Shown here one piece after another: positions 7,090 through 14,454 of a stretch of 17,989 nt of DNA (positions within the stretch are counted from its first letter, which is position 1; each line of letters starts with the position of its first letter). A program made the translations under genes and the position numbers. Under the pieces are notes generated by a model. The model worked only from the letters and a program-made list of their open reading frames with translations. It was not told the origin of the DNA and searched no databases. The DNA is from Chlamydiota bacterium (lineage in GTDB: Bacteria; Auribacterota; UBA3054; B51-G9): NCBI GenBank assembly GCA_030596365.1, contig JAUVKG010000011.1:1-17989 (forward strand). Direction: 5' to 3'.

Positions 7090-7296
7090 GACACTAATTT
7101 CACGAATTGTCACTAATTTAATTTTTATATTTGCTTTTTCAAAAAACAATTTTTGGTCTTTAAGATTTATGTTTAATTTTTGTATTTAATAATTTTGCTG
7201 TTAATTATTTTGCAGAATGATTTACAGCAGAATAATTTAATTATAAGTTTTTTTATTTTATTATATTCATTCGTGAAAATTCGTGAAATTAGTGTC
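7090..7296. mobile_element. MITE-like element with perfect 19-bp terminal inverted repeats
   Basis: GACACTAATTTCACGAATT (7090-7108) and its exact reverse complement (7278-7296) bound 207 AT-rich bases with no coding frame. Inside, 7195-7230 forms an imperfect hairpin (TGCTGT against ACAGCA). The element fills almost the whole gap between pyrK and the DRTGG gene and has no transposase, so any movement would have to be driven in trans. A shorter match to one end (GTGAAAATTAGTGTCC) occurs at 13938-13953. Confidence 0.55.
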
Positions 7297-7306
7297 TAAT
7301 ATTTTT

Positions 7307-8407
7307 TCATAAGACTTCGAGTAATTTATCTACATCAAAATGTTTGCTGTAAACCTGCTGCACCATTTTAATTTTATCGGTTTCCTCAGGTTTTATTTTT
7401 ACCATCATATCATGAATTTTTGACGCAACAGTGTATGTATCCAATTTTGATAAAAGAACAGGTATGTTAGTCTTTTGAATAACCCTTAACACACTCTTTC
7501 TTGGACGCACACCACCGGTAAGAACCAGTCCGGAAATATTATCACTCGTTGTAGATGCGAGAGAAACAGCTGTCAAAACAAGGTCGTCCCGGTCTCCGGG
7601 AGTAATAACGAGCGAGCCTTTTTTAAAATAATGAAGAGCATGATGCGGCGTCATCGCGCCGATAATTATTTCATGGATTTTACTATTGATATGTTTTTCA
7701 CCATTAAGAAGTTCGCAATCTATCGTATCAAAAACGTGCCGAATTGTCGGCCATAACAACTGAGGTCTTTGTGGAATAACTGCAAGCAGGGGCAATCCGA
7801 TTCTTTTCAAAGCGCGAGTCATGTAAGTATTAACCTGATCAAGTTTATCTGGTCTTACTTTATTAATAATGACCCCTGCCACTCTAACTTTATGTTTATC
7901 AAAGACGGCTTTATTCAAAGAGATTTCGTCAAATGGTTTTCCAATTCCACCGCAAGCCACAATAATCGCCGGAGCGTTACACATAGACGCAACCTTTCCG
8001 TTATCGAGATCGAACACGGCGCCAACGCCTGCGTGTCCGGTACCTTCAATTAAGACGATATCTTTATTTTCAGCAACGTTATCAAAAGCATTACAAATAT
8101 TTTTTGCAAGAATATCCGGTGTTGGATTATCAATATATCTGCGTGTAAATTGTCTGTCAACAGCGAGCGGACTCATATCACTAAATTCATTTTCGCAGTT
8201 ATACGCCTCGCGCATAAGTACAGCATCTGCATCGATTCTATGACCATCGATTTCAACGTAACGTTGCCCAACGGGTTTAATAAAACCCAACCGTTTAAAT
8301 TTAGAAGCGAGTATACCCATAAGGCCGATGCTTGCAGTAGTTTTGCCATCGTTTTGTCTTGTCGCGGCGACATAAATTCTTGGAGTATCAAAGTTGTTAC
8401 ATTTCAT
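7307..8407 (-). CDS. DRTGG-domain P-loop protein (BioD-like, phosphotransacetylase N-terminal type)
   Basis: This 366-residue protein begins MKCNNFDTPR. It has a P-loop of dethiobiotin-synthetase type, T16-RQND-GKTT24, then V-L-I-E-G-T-G-H (118-125) and G-V-I-I-N-K (179-183), all typical of the AAA_26/BioD-CobQ fold. The C-terminal part has I-T-P-G-D-R-D-D (268-275), the equivalent of the D-R-T-G-G motif. The same arrangement precedes the catalytic domain in large phosphotransacetylases; here it stands alone without a phosphotransacetylase domain. Such proteins are thought to sense or regulate, but the ligand is unknown. I chose ATG at 8407; an in-frame TTG at 8434 would add nine residues with no matching features. 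The gene diverges from citrate synthase and shares an overlapping promoter region, which hints at co-regulation with carbon flow. Confidence 0.78.
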   Translation of the reverse strand: MKCNNFDTPRIYVAATRQNDGKTTASIGLMGILASKFKRLGFIKPVGQRYVEIDGHRIDADAVLMREAYNCENEFSDMSPLAVDRQFTRRYIDNPTPDILAKNICNAFDNVAENKDIVLIEGTGHAGVGAVFDLDNGKVASMCNAPAIIVACGGIGKPFDEISLNKAVFDKHKVRVAGVIINKVRPDKLDQVNTYMTRALKRIGLPLLAVIPQRPQLLWPTIRHVFDTIDCELLNGEKHINSKIHEIIIGAMTPHHALHYFKKGSLVITPGDRDDLVLTAVSLASTTSDNISGLVLTGGVRPRKSVLRVIQKTNIPVLLSKLDTYTVASKIHDMMVKIKPEETDKIKMVQQVYSKHFDVDKLLEVL

Positions 8408-8454
8408 TTTAAATACCGGAGTTAGAATTAACAAAATAATTAAAAATGTATATT

Positions 8455-8483
8455 ATTATACTAAATTTGCGTATAATTTTGAA
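8455..8483 (-). promoter_or_regulatory. Promoter of the DRTGG-domain gene
   Basis: The minus strand shows TTCAAA (8483-8478), a 17-base spacer and TATAAT (8460-8455). This puts the start of transcription near 8448, about 40 bases before the chosen ATG at 8407. The -35 box overlaps that of the divergent citrate synthase promoter. Confidence 0.5.
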
Positions 8484-8506
8484 TATCAGAGTGTTTTTGC
8501 TATAAT
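8479..8506 (+). promoter_or_regulatory. Promoter of citrate synthase
   Basis: TTGAAT (8479-8484), a 16-base spacer and a perfect TATAAT (8501-8506) predict transcription starting near 8513, giving a leader of about 50 bases. A second TATAAT (8472-8477) lacks a suitable -35 box. Confidence 0.55.
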
Positions 8507-8564
8507 ATATATTGTGTAACAATGAAAATATAACAAATCACTGTAAAAACCACAGGACAAACAT

Positions 8565-9875
8565 ATGCAAAATGAATATGCAGAATTAACTATTAGCGGT
8601 CAAACTTACAAATTTCCAATCATAACCGGAACAGAAGGTGAAAAAGCCATTGACATCTCCGGATTACGCAAAAATACAGGATACATAACTATCGATCCTA
8701 GTTTTATGAATACCGGTTCCTGCTATAGCCGGGTAACATATATTGACGGTGAGAAAGGTATTCTTCGTTATCGTGGAATTCCGATAGAACAAGTTGTAGA
8801 AAAGCTTTCGTTTGTAGAAACAGCCTATCTTCTTGTGCACGATGAGGTGCCCACGCATAAGCAGCGAAAAAATTATTCACGGCTGTTAACAGAGAATTCG
8901 CTTCTTCATGAGGACATGCGTCATTTTTTTGACGGATTTCCCCGTGGTGCACATCCGATGCATACAATGGCAGCAATGGTAACTGCGCTTTCAACATTTT
9001 ATCCTAATGTTGATTCGCTTTCATTAAAAGAAGATATAGATAAGACAACGACACGTCTGATTTCTACATTCAGAACGATAGCCGCATTTGCATATAAGAA
9101 ATCAAAGGGTCAACCTGTAGTTTATCCCCGTCATGATCTATCATATTGCGCCAACTTTTTGAATATGATGTTTGATTCTCCTGTAAAGCCTTATGAAATG
9201 GATCCTGAGATTGTAGCTATGATGAATAAGCTTCTTATTCTTCACGCTGATCATGAGCAGAATTGTTCAACAACAGCTGTTCGTGTAATTGGCAGTGCTC
9301 AAGTGAATTTATACGCGACGATTTCTGCAGGTATTAACGCACTTTCCGGTCCGTTGCATGGCGGTGCGAATCAAGCAGTACTTGACATGTTGAGAAAAAT
9401 ACAACGCAAGAAAGGCGGTATTGATCTTTTCTTAGATAAAGCAAAAGATAAAAACGACCCGTTTAGACTAATGGGCTTCGGTCACAGAGTATATAAAACT
9501 TTCGATCCACGTGCAAAGATTATTAAAAAAGATTGTCGTAGAATTCTTGAAAAGCTCGGTAAAAAAGATCCGTTACTCAAAGTCGCTATGGAACTTGAAG
9601 ATCGTGTTCTTCAAGATGATTATTTCGTGTCACGTAAACTTTACGCAAATGTAGACTTTTATAGCGGTATAATTTATCGCGCAATCGGAATCCCGGAAAA
9701 TATGTTCACTGTTATGTTCGCTCTCGGCAGATTACCGGGATGGATTGCCCAATGGCAGGAAATGATTAGAAGCGATGACAGAAAGATTGCACGACCGCGC
9801 CAGCTTTACGTCGGTAAAAATTTGCGTGATTGTCCGGAGCCTCCGGAACTTAGCGGCATTTCCCACAATTTTTAA
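8565..9875 (+). CDS. gltA: Citrate synthase (type II)
   Basis: This 436-residue protein is close in length to E. coli GltA (427). It condenses oxaloacetate and acetyl-CoA to citrate, the entry step of the TCA cycle. The catalytic residues are in their expected motifs: H265 in S-G-P-L-H-G-G-A-N, H307 in M-G-F-G-H-R-V-Y-K, and D364 in N-V-D-F-Y-S-G. The L-H-A-D-H-E-Q-N motif (226-233) and an N-terminal beta domain (about 1-50) place it with the long, hexameric type II enzymes that are often NADH-sensitive. A weak Shine-Dalgarno AGGA (8554-8557) lies seven bases before the ATG, and a good promoter lies at 8479-8506. No other TCA-cycle gene is present. No terminator is visible; a transposon-like repeat begins 35 bases past the stop. 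Confidence 0.96.
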   Translation: MQNEYAELTISGQTYKFPIITGTEGEKAIDISGLRKNTGYITIDPSFMNTGSCYSRVTYIDGEKGILRYRGIPIEQVVEKLSFVETAYLLVHDEVPTHKQRKNYSRLLTENSLLHEDMRHFFDGFPRGAHPMHTMAAMVTALSTFYPNVDSLSLKEDIDKTTTRLISTFRTIAAFAYKKSKGQPVVYPRHDLSYCANFLNMMFDSPVKPYEMDPEIVAMMNKLLILHADHEQNCSTTAVRVIGSAQVNLYATISAGINALSGPLHGGANQAVLDMLRKIQRKKGGIDLFLDKAKDKNDPFRLMGFGHRVYKTFDPRAKIIKKDCRRILEKLGKKDPLLKVAMELEDRVLQDDYFVSRKLYANVDFYSGIIYRAIGIPENMFTVMFALGRLPGWIAQWQEMIRSDDRKIARPRQLYVGKNLRDCPEPPELSGISHNF

Positions 9876-9909
9876 TCGAGAGAGTTTATCGTTCGGAGCA
9901 CTAATTGAG

Positions 9910-10149
9910 AGGCTGCTCGAAAAGGTTAATGTCCCGTCAACCTTGTGTCGGTGAACATAAAAATTGCGCGAAAACCATTGTGAATACTGAACAGTCAGGT
10001 GTATACTCAGTTTTTCCCGCGACAAAAATTAAAATCCCCCTGAATCCCACTCCCGATGGAATAACCGGGATGTTCCACTTTAAGAAAGGGGGAATTGTTT
10101 TAGCATATTTTCAGGATTCCGGGATATTCCAACCCTTTTCGAGCAGCCT
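9910..10149. mobile_element. MITE-like element with perfect 16-bp terminal inverted repeats
   Basis: AGGCTGCTCGAAAAGG (9910-9925) is exactly inverted at 10134-10149, bounding 240 bases that fill most of the gap between gltA and dusB. The interior has no credible gene; the short open frames there do not resemble proteins. It carries one copy of a dispersed palindrome (10034-10095). No convincing target-site duplication is visible. The pattern suits a non-autonomous element or a chimera of two repeats. Outside it, 9876-9909 and 10150-10195 hold nothing I can name. Confidence 0.55.
10034..10095. repeat. Dispersed palindromic repeat, copy 1 of 3 (CCCCC/GGGGG type)
   Basis: An outer CCCCC (10036-10040) and GGGGG (10088-10092) frame an inner module with TCCCG (10051-10055), TGGAA (10057-10061), CGGGA (10066-10070) and TTCCA (10073-10077). 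Near-identical copies are at 14021-14076 and 16741-16798, and a related module is at 6227-6257. Confidence 0.7.
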
Positions 10150-10195
10150 ATAATTATTCGTCGAAACCGGATTTTATGACTTATATGTCTTATTT

Positions 10196-11185
10196 ATGAA
10201 AAATTTTATCGCTCCTTTAACGATTGGAAATATTAAAATTGTTCCGAATATCGCTATAGCTCCTATGGCAGGTTACACTGATCTTGCCTACAGGCGAATA
10301 GTCAGAGAAATTGGTGGAGCGGGAATTTTATATACTGAACTCGTAAGTTGTCACGCCCTTATTCACTGCGGCAAAAAAACTCTCGCTCTTGTTGCTACAA
10401 CACCGGACGAACATCCTCTCGGAATGCAGATTTTCGGTTCTGATCCTGCAATTATGGCAGCAAGCGCTTCAATTCTCGAAGATTTTGGCGCCGATTTCAT
10501 CGACATTAATATGGGATGCCCTGTCTCAAAAGTTGTGAAAACAGGTGGCGGGGCCGTTCTGATGACCGATCCGGAAGCCGCCTCAAAGATTGTCGCATCC
10601 TGTATCAAAGCTGTTTCAATACCAATCACAGTTAAAATTCGTGCTGGATGGGATGATTCTTCCCGTAACGCGCCTGATTTTGCAAAACGCATGGCTGACA
10701 GTGGTGCGGCGGTAATTGCTGTTCACGGACGAACTCGTGCCCAGGGATACGCCGGCAAAGCCGATAGAAGCATCATCAAACAAGTTGTTGAAAGTGTTAA
10801 TATTCCTGTAATTGCTAACGGAGATATTGTTGATGGTCATTCCGCGATAGATATGTTTGAAAAAACCGGTTGCGCGGGAATAATGATTGGCAGAGCCGCG
10901 ATGGGAGCACCATGGATTTACAAAAAAATCTATGAATTTCTTAAATCCGGTAAAAATATTCCCGATCCCTCATCTGCCGAACGCGGCGCACTTGCATGGA
11001 AACATTTTAATTATTTAAAAGAGCTTTACGGTGAATACATTGCATGCCTGCATATCAGACGAATTTCGTGCAGTTATTCAAGAGGGTTGCCCGGCGTAAA
11101 AGAATTTCGTCGAAAGGCAGTTCGAGTAGAATCATCTGAACAGGTTTATGAAGTATTGAATGAGTATTTCGGTTTTGACGTTTGA
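10196..11185 (+). CDS. dusB: tRNA-dihydrouridine synthase DusB
   Basis: This 329-residue flavoenzyme reduces uridine to dihydrouridine in the D-loop of tRNA. Visible motifs are A-P-M-A-G-Y-T-D (22-29), the FMN barrel segment M-Q-I-F-G-S (77-82), and the catalytic loop I-N-M-G-C108-P with Cys108 as proton donor. V-K-I-R-A-G-W-D-D (146-154), V-H-G-R-T-R-x-Q-G-Y (176-185) and A-N-G-D-I (207-211) follow, then I-M-I-G-R-A-A-M-G-A-P-W (229-240). A short helical tail with R-G-L-P-G-V-K-E-F-R (296-305) completes the DusB layout. No Shine-Dalgarno sequence precedes the ATG. The stop codon lies inside a TTTGACG heptamer array, so the repeat supplies the last codons. In some bacteria dusB pairs with fis or ntrBC; here it does not. 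Confidence 0.94.
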   Translation: MKNFIAPLTIGNIKIVPNIAIAPMAGYTDLAYRRIVREIGGAGILYTELVSCHALIHCGKKTLALVATTPDEHPLGMQIFGSDPAIMAASASILEDFGADFIDINMGCPVSKVVKTGGGAVLMTDPEAASKIVASCIKAVSIPITVKIRAGWDDSSRNAPDFAKRMADSGAAVIAVHGRTRAQGYAGKADRSIIKQVVESVNIPVIANGDIVDGHSAIDMFEKTGCAGIMIGRAAMGAPWIYKKIYEFLKSGKNIPDPSSAERGALAWKHFNYLKELYGEYIACLHIRRISCSYSRGLPGVKEFRRKAVRVESSEQVYEVLNEYFGFDV

Positions 11186-11327
11186 CGTTTGACGTTGGAC
11201 GTTTGACGCTGGATACTGGATACTGGATACTGGATACTGGATACTGGATACTGGATACTGGATGCTGGATACTGGATACTGGATACTGGATGCTGGATAC
11301 TGGATGCTGGATACTGGGTGCTGGATA
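11174..11327. repeat. Composite heptanucleotide tandem array (TTTGACG then CTGGATA)
   Basis: Five TTTGACG-type units (11174-11208, one reading TTGGACG) run without a break in seven-base phase into 17 CTGGATA-type units (11209-11327). Variants CTGGATG and CTGGGTG are scattered in the second half. The first two units form the end of dusB, including its stop codon. On the minus strand the array translates to a repetitive S-S-I-Q-Y-P pattern, which I do not regard as a gene. Confidence 0.9.
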
Positions 11328-11334
11328 TTAAACT

Positions 11335-11377
11335 CCCCTCCTTACCAAGGAGGGGTGGCACGAAGTGCCGGGGTGGT
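11335..11377 (-). repeat. Uninterrupted double-hairpin palindromic repeat
   Basis: CCCCTCCTT (11335-11343) pairs perfectly with AAGGAGGGG (11347-11355), and GGCAC (11357-11361) with GTGCC (11365-11369). The end GGGGTGGTT completes the unit. Read on the minus strand it matches the frame of the repeat at 6200-6272 but lacks the inserted module. Confidence 0.7.
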
Positions 11378-11379
11378 TC

Positions 11380-11432
11380 TTTGACCTTTGACCTTTGACC
11401 TTTAGACCTTTAGACCTTTAAACCTTAAAACC
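11380..11432. repeat. Short tandem repeats TTTGACC, then TTTAGACC octamers
   Basis: Three TTTGACC heptamers (11380-11400) are followed by four octamers: TTTAGACC twice, then TTTAAACC and TTAAAACC. The array ends 15 bases before the start codon of the dehydrogenase gene, so it occupies the place of its leader and ribosome-binding region. Confidence 0.8.
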
Positions 11433-11447
11433 TTTGCAACTGATTTT

Positions 11448-12412
11448 ATGTCCGACATATTTTTCTACGAAGCATTTGAGGAAGAAGCGGAAGCGCTAAA
11501 GCGTTATCTTCCCAAAAATATAAGCGCTGATTTTTCTTGGAAAACCATTCAGGAAATCGATCATGAAAACCCTCCCGCAAAAATTATCAGCATAAGAACT
11601 CAATCAGCAATTCCTGTCGGTTGGTCGGATAAACTTGACGCAATAATAACTCGCAGCACAGGCTACGACCACATTACCGATTATATTAAACTTACCGGTT
11701 CAAAACTTTCAGCAGGTTATTTGCCATTATACTGCAATCGCTCGGTTGCGGAACAAGCATTACTGCTTATTCTTGGCCTTTCAAGAAAATTGACAACACA
11801 AATTGAGAAGTTCAAATCTTTTCATCGTGATGGATTAACAGGCCTGGAAATTTCAGGGAAAAATATCGCAATTGTTGGCGTAGGAAATATCGGTTACGAA
11901 ATGGTCAAAATAGCCCGCGGGTTAGATATGAATGTTCTTGCAATTGACATTGTCAAAAAATATGATGATGTAGATTATTTTTCGCCGGAAGAAGCCATTG
12001 AAAAAGCTGATATAATTGTTTGCGCAATGAATTTAACTTCCGACAACATTAATTACTTTAATTATGATATTTTAAAAAAAGCAAAAAAAGGAGCTTTATT
12101 TATTAACATTGCCCGCGGAGAATTTTCGTCAGCTGTGGGCTTGTTAAAACTCATTGAAGAAAATCATCTTGGCGGTGTAGCACTTGACGTTTACAACAAC
12201 GAAAAACTTCTTGCCATTGCTTTAAGAGAAAATAAAATTAATGAAGTGATGGATAAAGAAGCAAAAGCGATTCTTGCACTTGCAGAAAAGTCGAATGTAA
12301 TTTTAACTCCACACAACGCTTTCAACACAAAAGAATCTGTCGAAAGAAAATCAGAACAAGCAATTGAGCAGCTGATTAATTATAAGTCTACAGGTGAATT
12401 CAAGTGGGCGGT

Positions 12413-12422
<10 letters not shown>
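11448..12422 (+). CDS. D-isomer-specific 2-hydroxyacid dehydrogenase
   Basis: This 324-residue NAD-dependent oxidoreductase has the two-domain layout of the family. The catalytic domain (about 1-98 and 292-324) surrounds a Rossmann domain with V-G-V-G-N-I-G (143-149) and an acidic residue after the second strand (I-D, 166-167). The catalytic set is R223 (I-N-I-A-R-G-E), E252 (L-D-V-Y-N-N-E) and H289 (T-P-H-N-A-F). About 36 residues separate E252 and H289, including a helical K/E-rich stretch (262-280); this is longer than in the commonest family members and is seen in D-lactate dehydrogenase-like branches. The substrate cannot be fixed; D-lactate or another 2-ketoacid is likely. No Shine-Dalgarno sequence is visible, and short tandem repeats lie just upstream. 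The stop codon is in the first units of a TAATCCG array. Confidence 0.9.
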
Positions 12423-12524
<102 letters not shown>

Positions 12525-12538
12525 TGATCGGTATTAAT

Positions 12539-12600
12539 TCCCCTCTCGAGATCTCGGAACCCGCGTATGCTGGGTGAGGTGCCCGCAGGGCGGGGTGTGT
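12539..12600 (-). repeat. Palindromic repeat with a different nested insert
   Basis: On the minus strand it reads ACACACCCCGCCCTGCGGG, then ACC-TC, an insert, and AGAGGGGAATT. The flanks are those of the 11335-11377 and 6200-6272 elements. The insert (about 12547-12574) holds a CGAGATCTCG palindrome and an ACCC/GGGT stem, unlike the module at 6227-6257. Confidence 0.5.
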
Positions 12601-13102
12601 TATTTTGACATGACCATGATAATTTAATAATTAAACCTTAAAAACGCAGTTGAAATGATAATAAGTTCGCAATCTCCGATAAACAGGTGGATTACGCTAT
12701 TTCTCCCTTTAACCCAATGGGTTAGAGAATTCTAAAAAGCAACTTAATGAAAATAAAACGAATTTGAGAAAATATGATAATTCATTTTTTTATTTTGACA
12801 GAATCATGATCGACAGAATCATTTATAAAAGGAAATAAACCTGTATAAAATTAAATTAGTCAAAATAATTGAAACCAAATTAATATTAAAAAAATGATTC
12901 TGTCGACCATAATTCTGTCGCCAAAGATTTTTTCAACCAATATCGTAATTATTGAAAAATACGTAAATTCTACTGCGTTATTTAGATTAAACAATTTGGT
13001 AATTTTTAATTCCACAATTCTGCAATTAATCAATCTTTCATTTTATCCCCTGCTCTTCTGTAGCCGTTCTCGTTGAGGGCGGTTTCTTATATGGTTAAAA
13101 AA
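12601..13102. other. Gene-free AT-rich spacer with small palindromes
   Basis: No credible gene is present. Apart from the inverted repeat described at 12797-12919, it contains a TAACCCAATGGGTTA palindrome (12710-12724) and a GC-richer patch with an imperfect GCC/GGC stem at 13062-13082. The patch lies just downstream of the minus-strand membrane protein gene. Confidence 0.4.
12797..12919. repeat. 123-bp element with near-perfect 26-bp terminal inverted repeats
   Basis: The arms 12797-12822 and 12894-12919 are inverted copies with two mismatches in 26 bases. Each arm holds two GACAGAAT-type units 15 bases apart. The interior of about 70 bases is AT-rich and non-coding. It could be a tiny MITE or a recombination-derived palindrome. 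Confidence 0.55.
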
Positions 13103-13783
13103 TTAAAAGTCTTTTGATTCCGGTAAGTTTTCTATACTTTTTTTATAATCTACAGATGTTTGTTGTGTTAATTCCTTTTTTATTGTATCGTATTTGAGTT
13201 TTAGTTCTTGTTTCCATTGCATATATCTTAACTGTAATACAATTAACATTAATGCCAGAAATAAACTACCGCATAAAACAAGAATAGTTCTCTGACCTCT
13301 TTTGTTTTTATTGAGTGCTATTATCAAAAATGTAAATGCCAATATTGGATACAATAAATTCAAATAATAATTCCCGGCATATTTCAAAAAAACATCCGAT
13401 TTATGTTCCGGCAATAAATTAGTTGTATCTTTTTGATACCAAATCACTTTCATCAACGGTTTATTTTCTTTCCCGATCAATTCAGGTTTTGTTCTTCTAA
13501 GTTCTGACAAATACAATTTTCTTTCAAAAATTTGTGGCCAATCTGTATAGCATGTAATAGTATTTTCATACAATATAACGAGCACTAATATTAATAATAC
13601 TATGGCAGCTATTCTAATCAGTTGTTTTTTTGCAATTATTAAAACAAATAAACCGATAAAAATTGAAAGTAAGTGAAGCGAATTCAAGGCACACAAGCAA
13701 AAAGGAGTGAAAAATATAGGTACAACAGCACCCATAAAGATAAAAACAATAAGTACAACATCAATGACGTTTATTTTTTTCAT
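13103..13783 (-). CDS. Small multi-pass membrane protein of unknown function
   Basis: The protein is 226 residues from ATG at 13783; an in-frame ATG at 13801 would add MLKNLN. I prefer 13783 because the predicted promoter would leave almost no leader for the longer form. Five hydrophobic helices are visible in the shorter protein: about 6-26, 35-50, 55-74, 138-157 and 167-186. A soluble segment of about 60 residues (75-137) lies between helices three and four, with L-S-E-L-R-R-T-K-P-E-L-I-G-K. A charged, Lys/Glu/Gln-rich tail follows the last helix. No family is recognised and no partner gene is adjacent; it stands alone between repeat-rich spacers. Codon use is AT-rich, like the accessory genes at the start of the window. 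It is probably real because of its length, helix pattern and a fair promoter at 13813-13841. Confidence 0.68.
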   Translation of the reverse strand: MKKINVIDVVLIVFIFMGAVVPIFFTPFCLCALNSLHLLSIFIGLFVLIIAKKQLIRIAAIVLLILVLVILYENTITCYTDWPQIFERKLYLSELRRTKPELIGKENKPLMKVIWYQKDTTNLLPEHKSDVFLKYAGNYYLNLLYPILAFTFLIIALNKNKRGQRTILVLCGSLFLALMLIVLQLRYMQWKQELKLKYDTIKKELTQQTSVDYKKSIENLPESKDF

Positions 13784-13812
13784 ATTTAAATTTTTTAACA
13801 TTTACGTAAAAT

Positions 13813-13841
13813 ATTATATAATATTCCGTTTGTATGTACAA
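13813..13841 (-). promoter_or_regulatory. Candidate promoter of the small membrane protein gene
   Basis: The minus strand has TTGTAC (13841-13836), a 17-base spacer and TATAAT (13818-13813). Transcription would start near 13806, 22 bases before the ATG at 13783. Confidence 0.4.
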
Positions 13842-13949
13842 GTTATTTGCTGTTATCTATTGTTTAAATTCATTTTATTATTCCGTGTAGAAGTTTATCC
13901 GGCGTTTGACGGATGTATTTCGTGGTAAAAGGATTTAGTGAAAATTAGT

Positions 13950-13975
13950 GTCCGGCATGCGCCGGACGCTACGCG
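13950..13975. repeat. GC-rich hairpin repeat, copy 1
   Basis: GTCCGGC (13950-13956) pairs with GCCGGAC (13961-13967) across an ATGC loop, followed by GCTACGCG. The second copy is at 14101-14124. The T-A pair here is C-G there. Confidence 0.6.
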
Positions 13976-14020
13976 CAACGAAGTAATATGCACTTATGTT
14001 GAATCTAAAATAATTTAAAT

Positions 14021-14076
14021 CCCCCTTGCCCACTCCTGATGGAATAATCGGGATGTTCCACTTTATGTAAAGGGGG
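14021..14076. repeat. Dispersed palindromic repeat, copy 2 of 3 (CCCCC/GGGGG type)
   Basis: CCCCC (14021-14025) and GGGGG (14072-14076) frame the same inner module as 10034-10095. Here the inner stem is CCTGAT/ATCGGG, which keeps pairing through a G-T wobble and an added A-T pair. Confidence 0.7.
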
Positions 14077-14100
14077 AATAAATCCGAAATCATAAATCCA

Positions 14101-14124
14101 CCCGGCATGCGCCGGGCGCTACGC
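14101..14124. repeat. GC-rich hairpin repeat, copy 2
   Basis: CCCGGC (14101-14106) pairs with GCCGGG (14111-14116) across the same ATGC loop, and GCTACGCG follows as in copy 1. Confidence 0.6.
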
Positions 14125-14454
14125 GAAATTTAAAATCTAAAATCACAGCCCCCCTATAAACAAAGGCGTCAGCGGATTTTTTTTTTGTAAGTCGCCTTGT
14201 TATGGTGTTTTATATATAACGGTTATTTTTTCCCTATAAATACAATGTTAATTCTATGTTAATTTTCTGTTTTATCCATAAATACTGTTGATTCGTTTTT
14301 TAACTATTTAATGTAAACGTTCAATTCAACATTGAGTTTGCAAAACTGAAAAAAATCTGTTATCATTTACTCACAACATTATGTGTTTAAGTGCATCTTA
14401 AATACTACAACTTGTATACTATTTTTAAAAATTTACTATATTTTGAATTTATAA
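14125..14454 (+). other. AT-rich leader region of nrdJ, no gene
   Basis: It contains a weak hairpin AAGGCG (14163-14168) with CGCCTT (14193-14198) around a T-rich loop. A possible TATACT -10 box (14415-14420) lacks a good -35 box. I see neither a cobalamin riboswitch core nor a convincing NrdR box. The nrdJ promoter must lie here but cannot be placed. Confidence 0.35.

Noticed and set aside
8408..8434. TTG start at 8434 for the DRTGG gene
   Set aside because: It adds nine residues not needed by the fold; the ATG at 8407 directly precedes the conserved N-terminal strand and leaves a normal leader from the predicted promoter.
9905..10153. Plus-strand open frame between gltA and dusB
   Set aside because: It coincides with the MITE-like element and its palindrome; composition is not protein-like.
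11146..11361. Minus-strand open frame with repeating S-S-I-Q-Y-P
   Set aside because: It is only the CTGGATA heptamer array read in reverse; seven units give seven codons repeatedly. It has no start signals and overlaps the dusB end.
12894..13076. Plus-strand open frame of 60 codons
   Set aside because: It starts inside the right arm of the 12797-12919 inverted repeat, has no ribosome binding site and no recognisable protein features.
14125..14454. Cobalamin riboswitch or NrdR box upstream of nrdJ
   Set aside because: Expected for a B12-dependent reductase, but neither the conserved riboswitch core (GCCACTG-like box) nor a pair of NrdR boxes could be found by eye.
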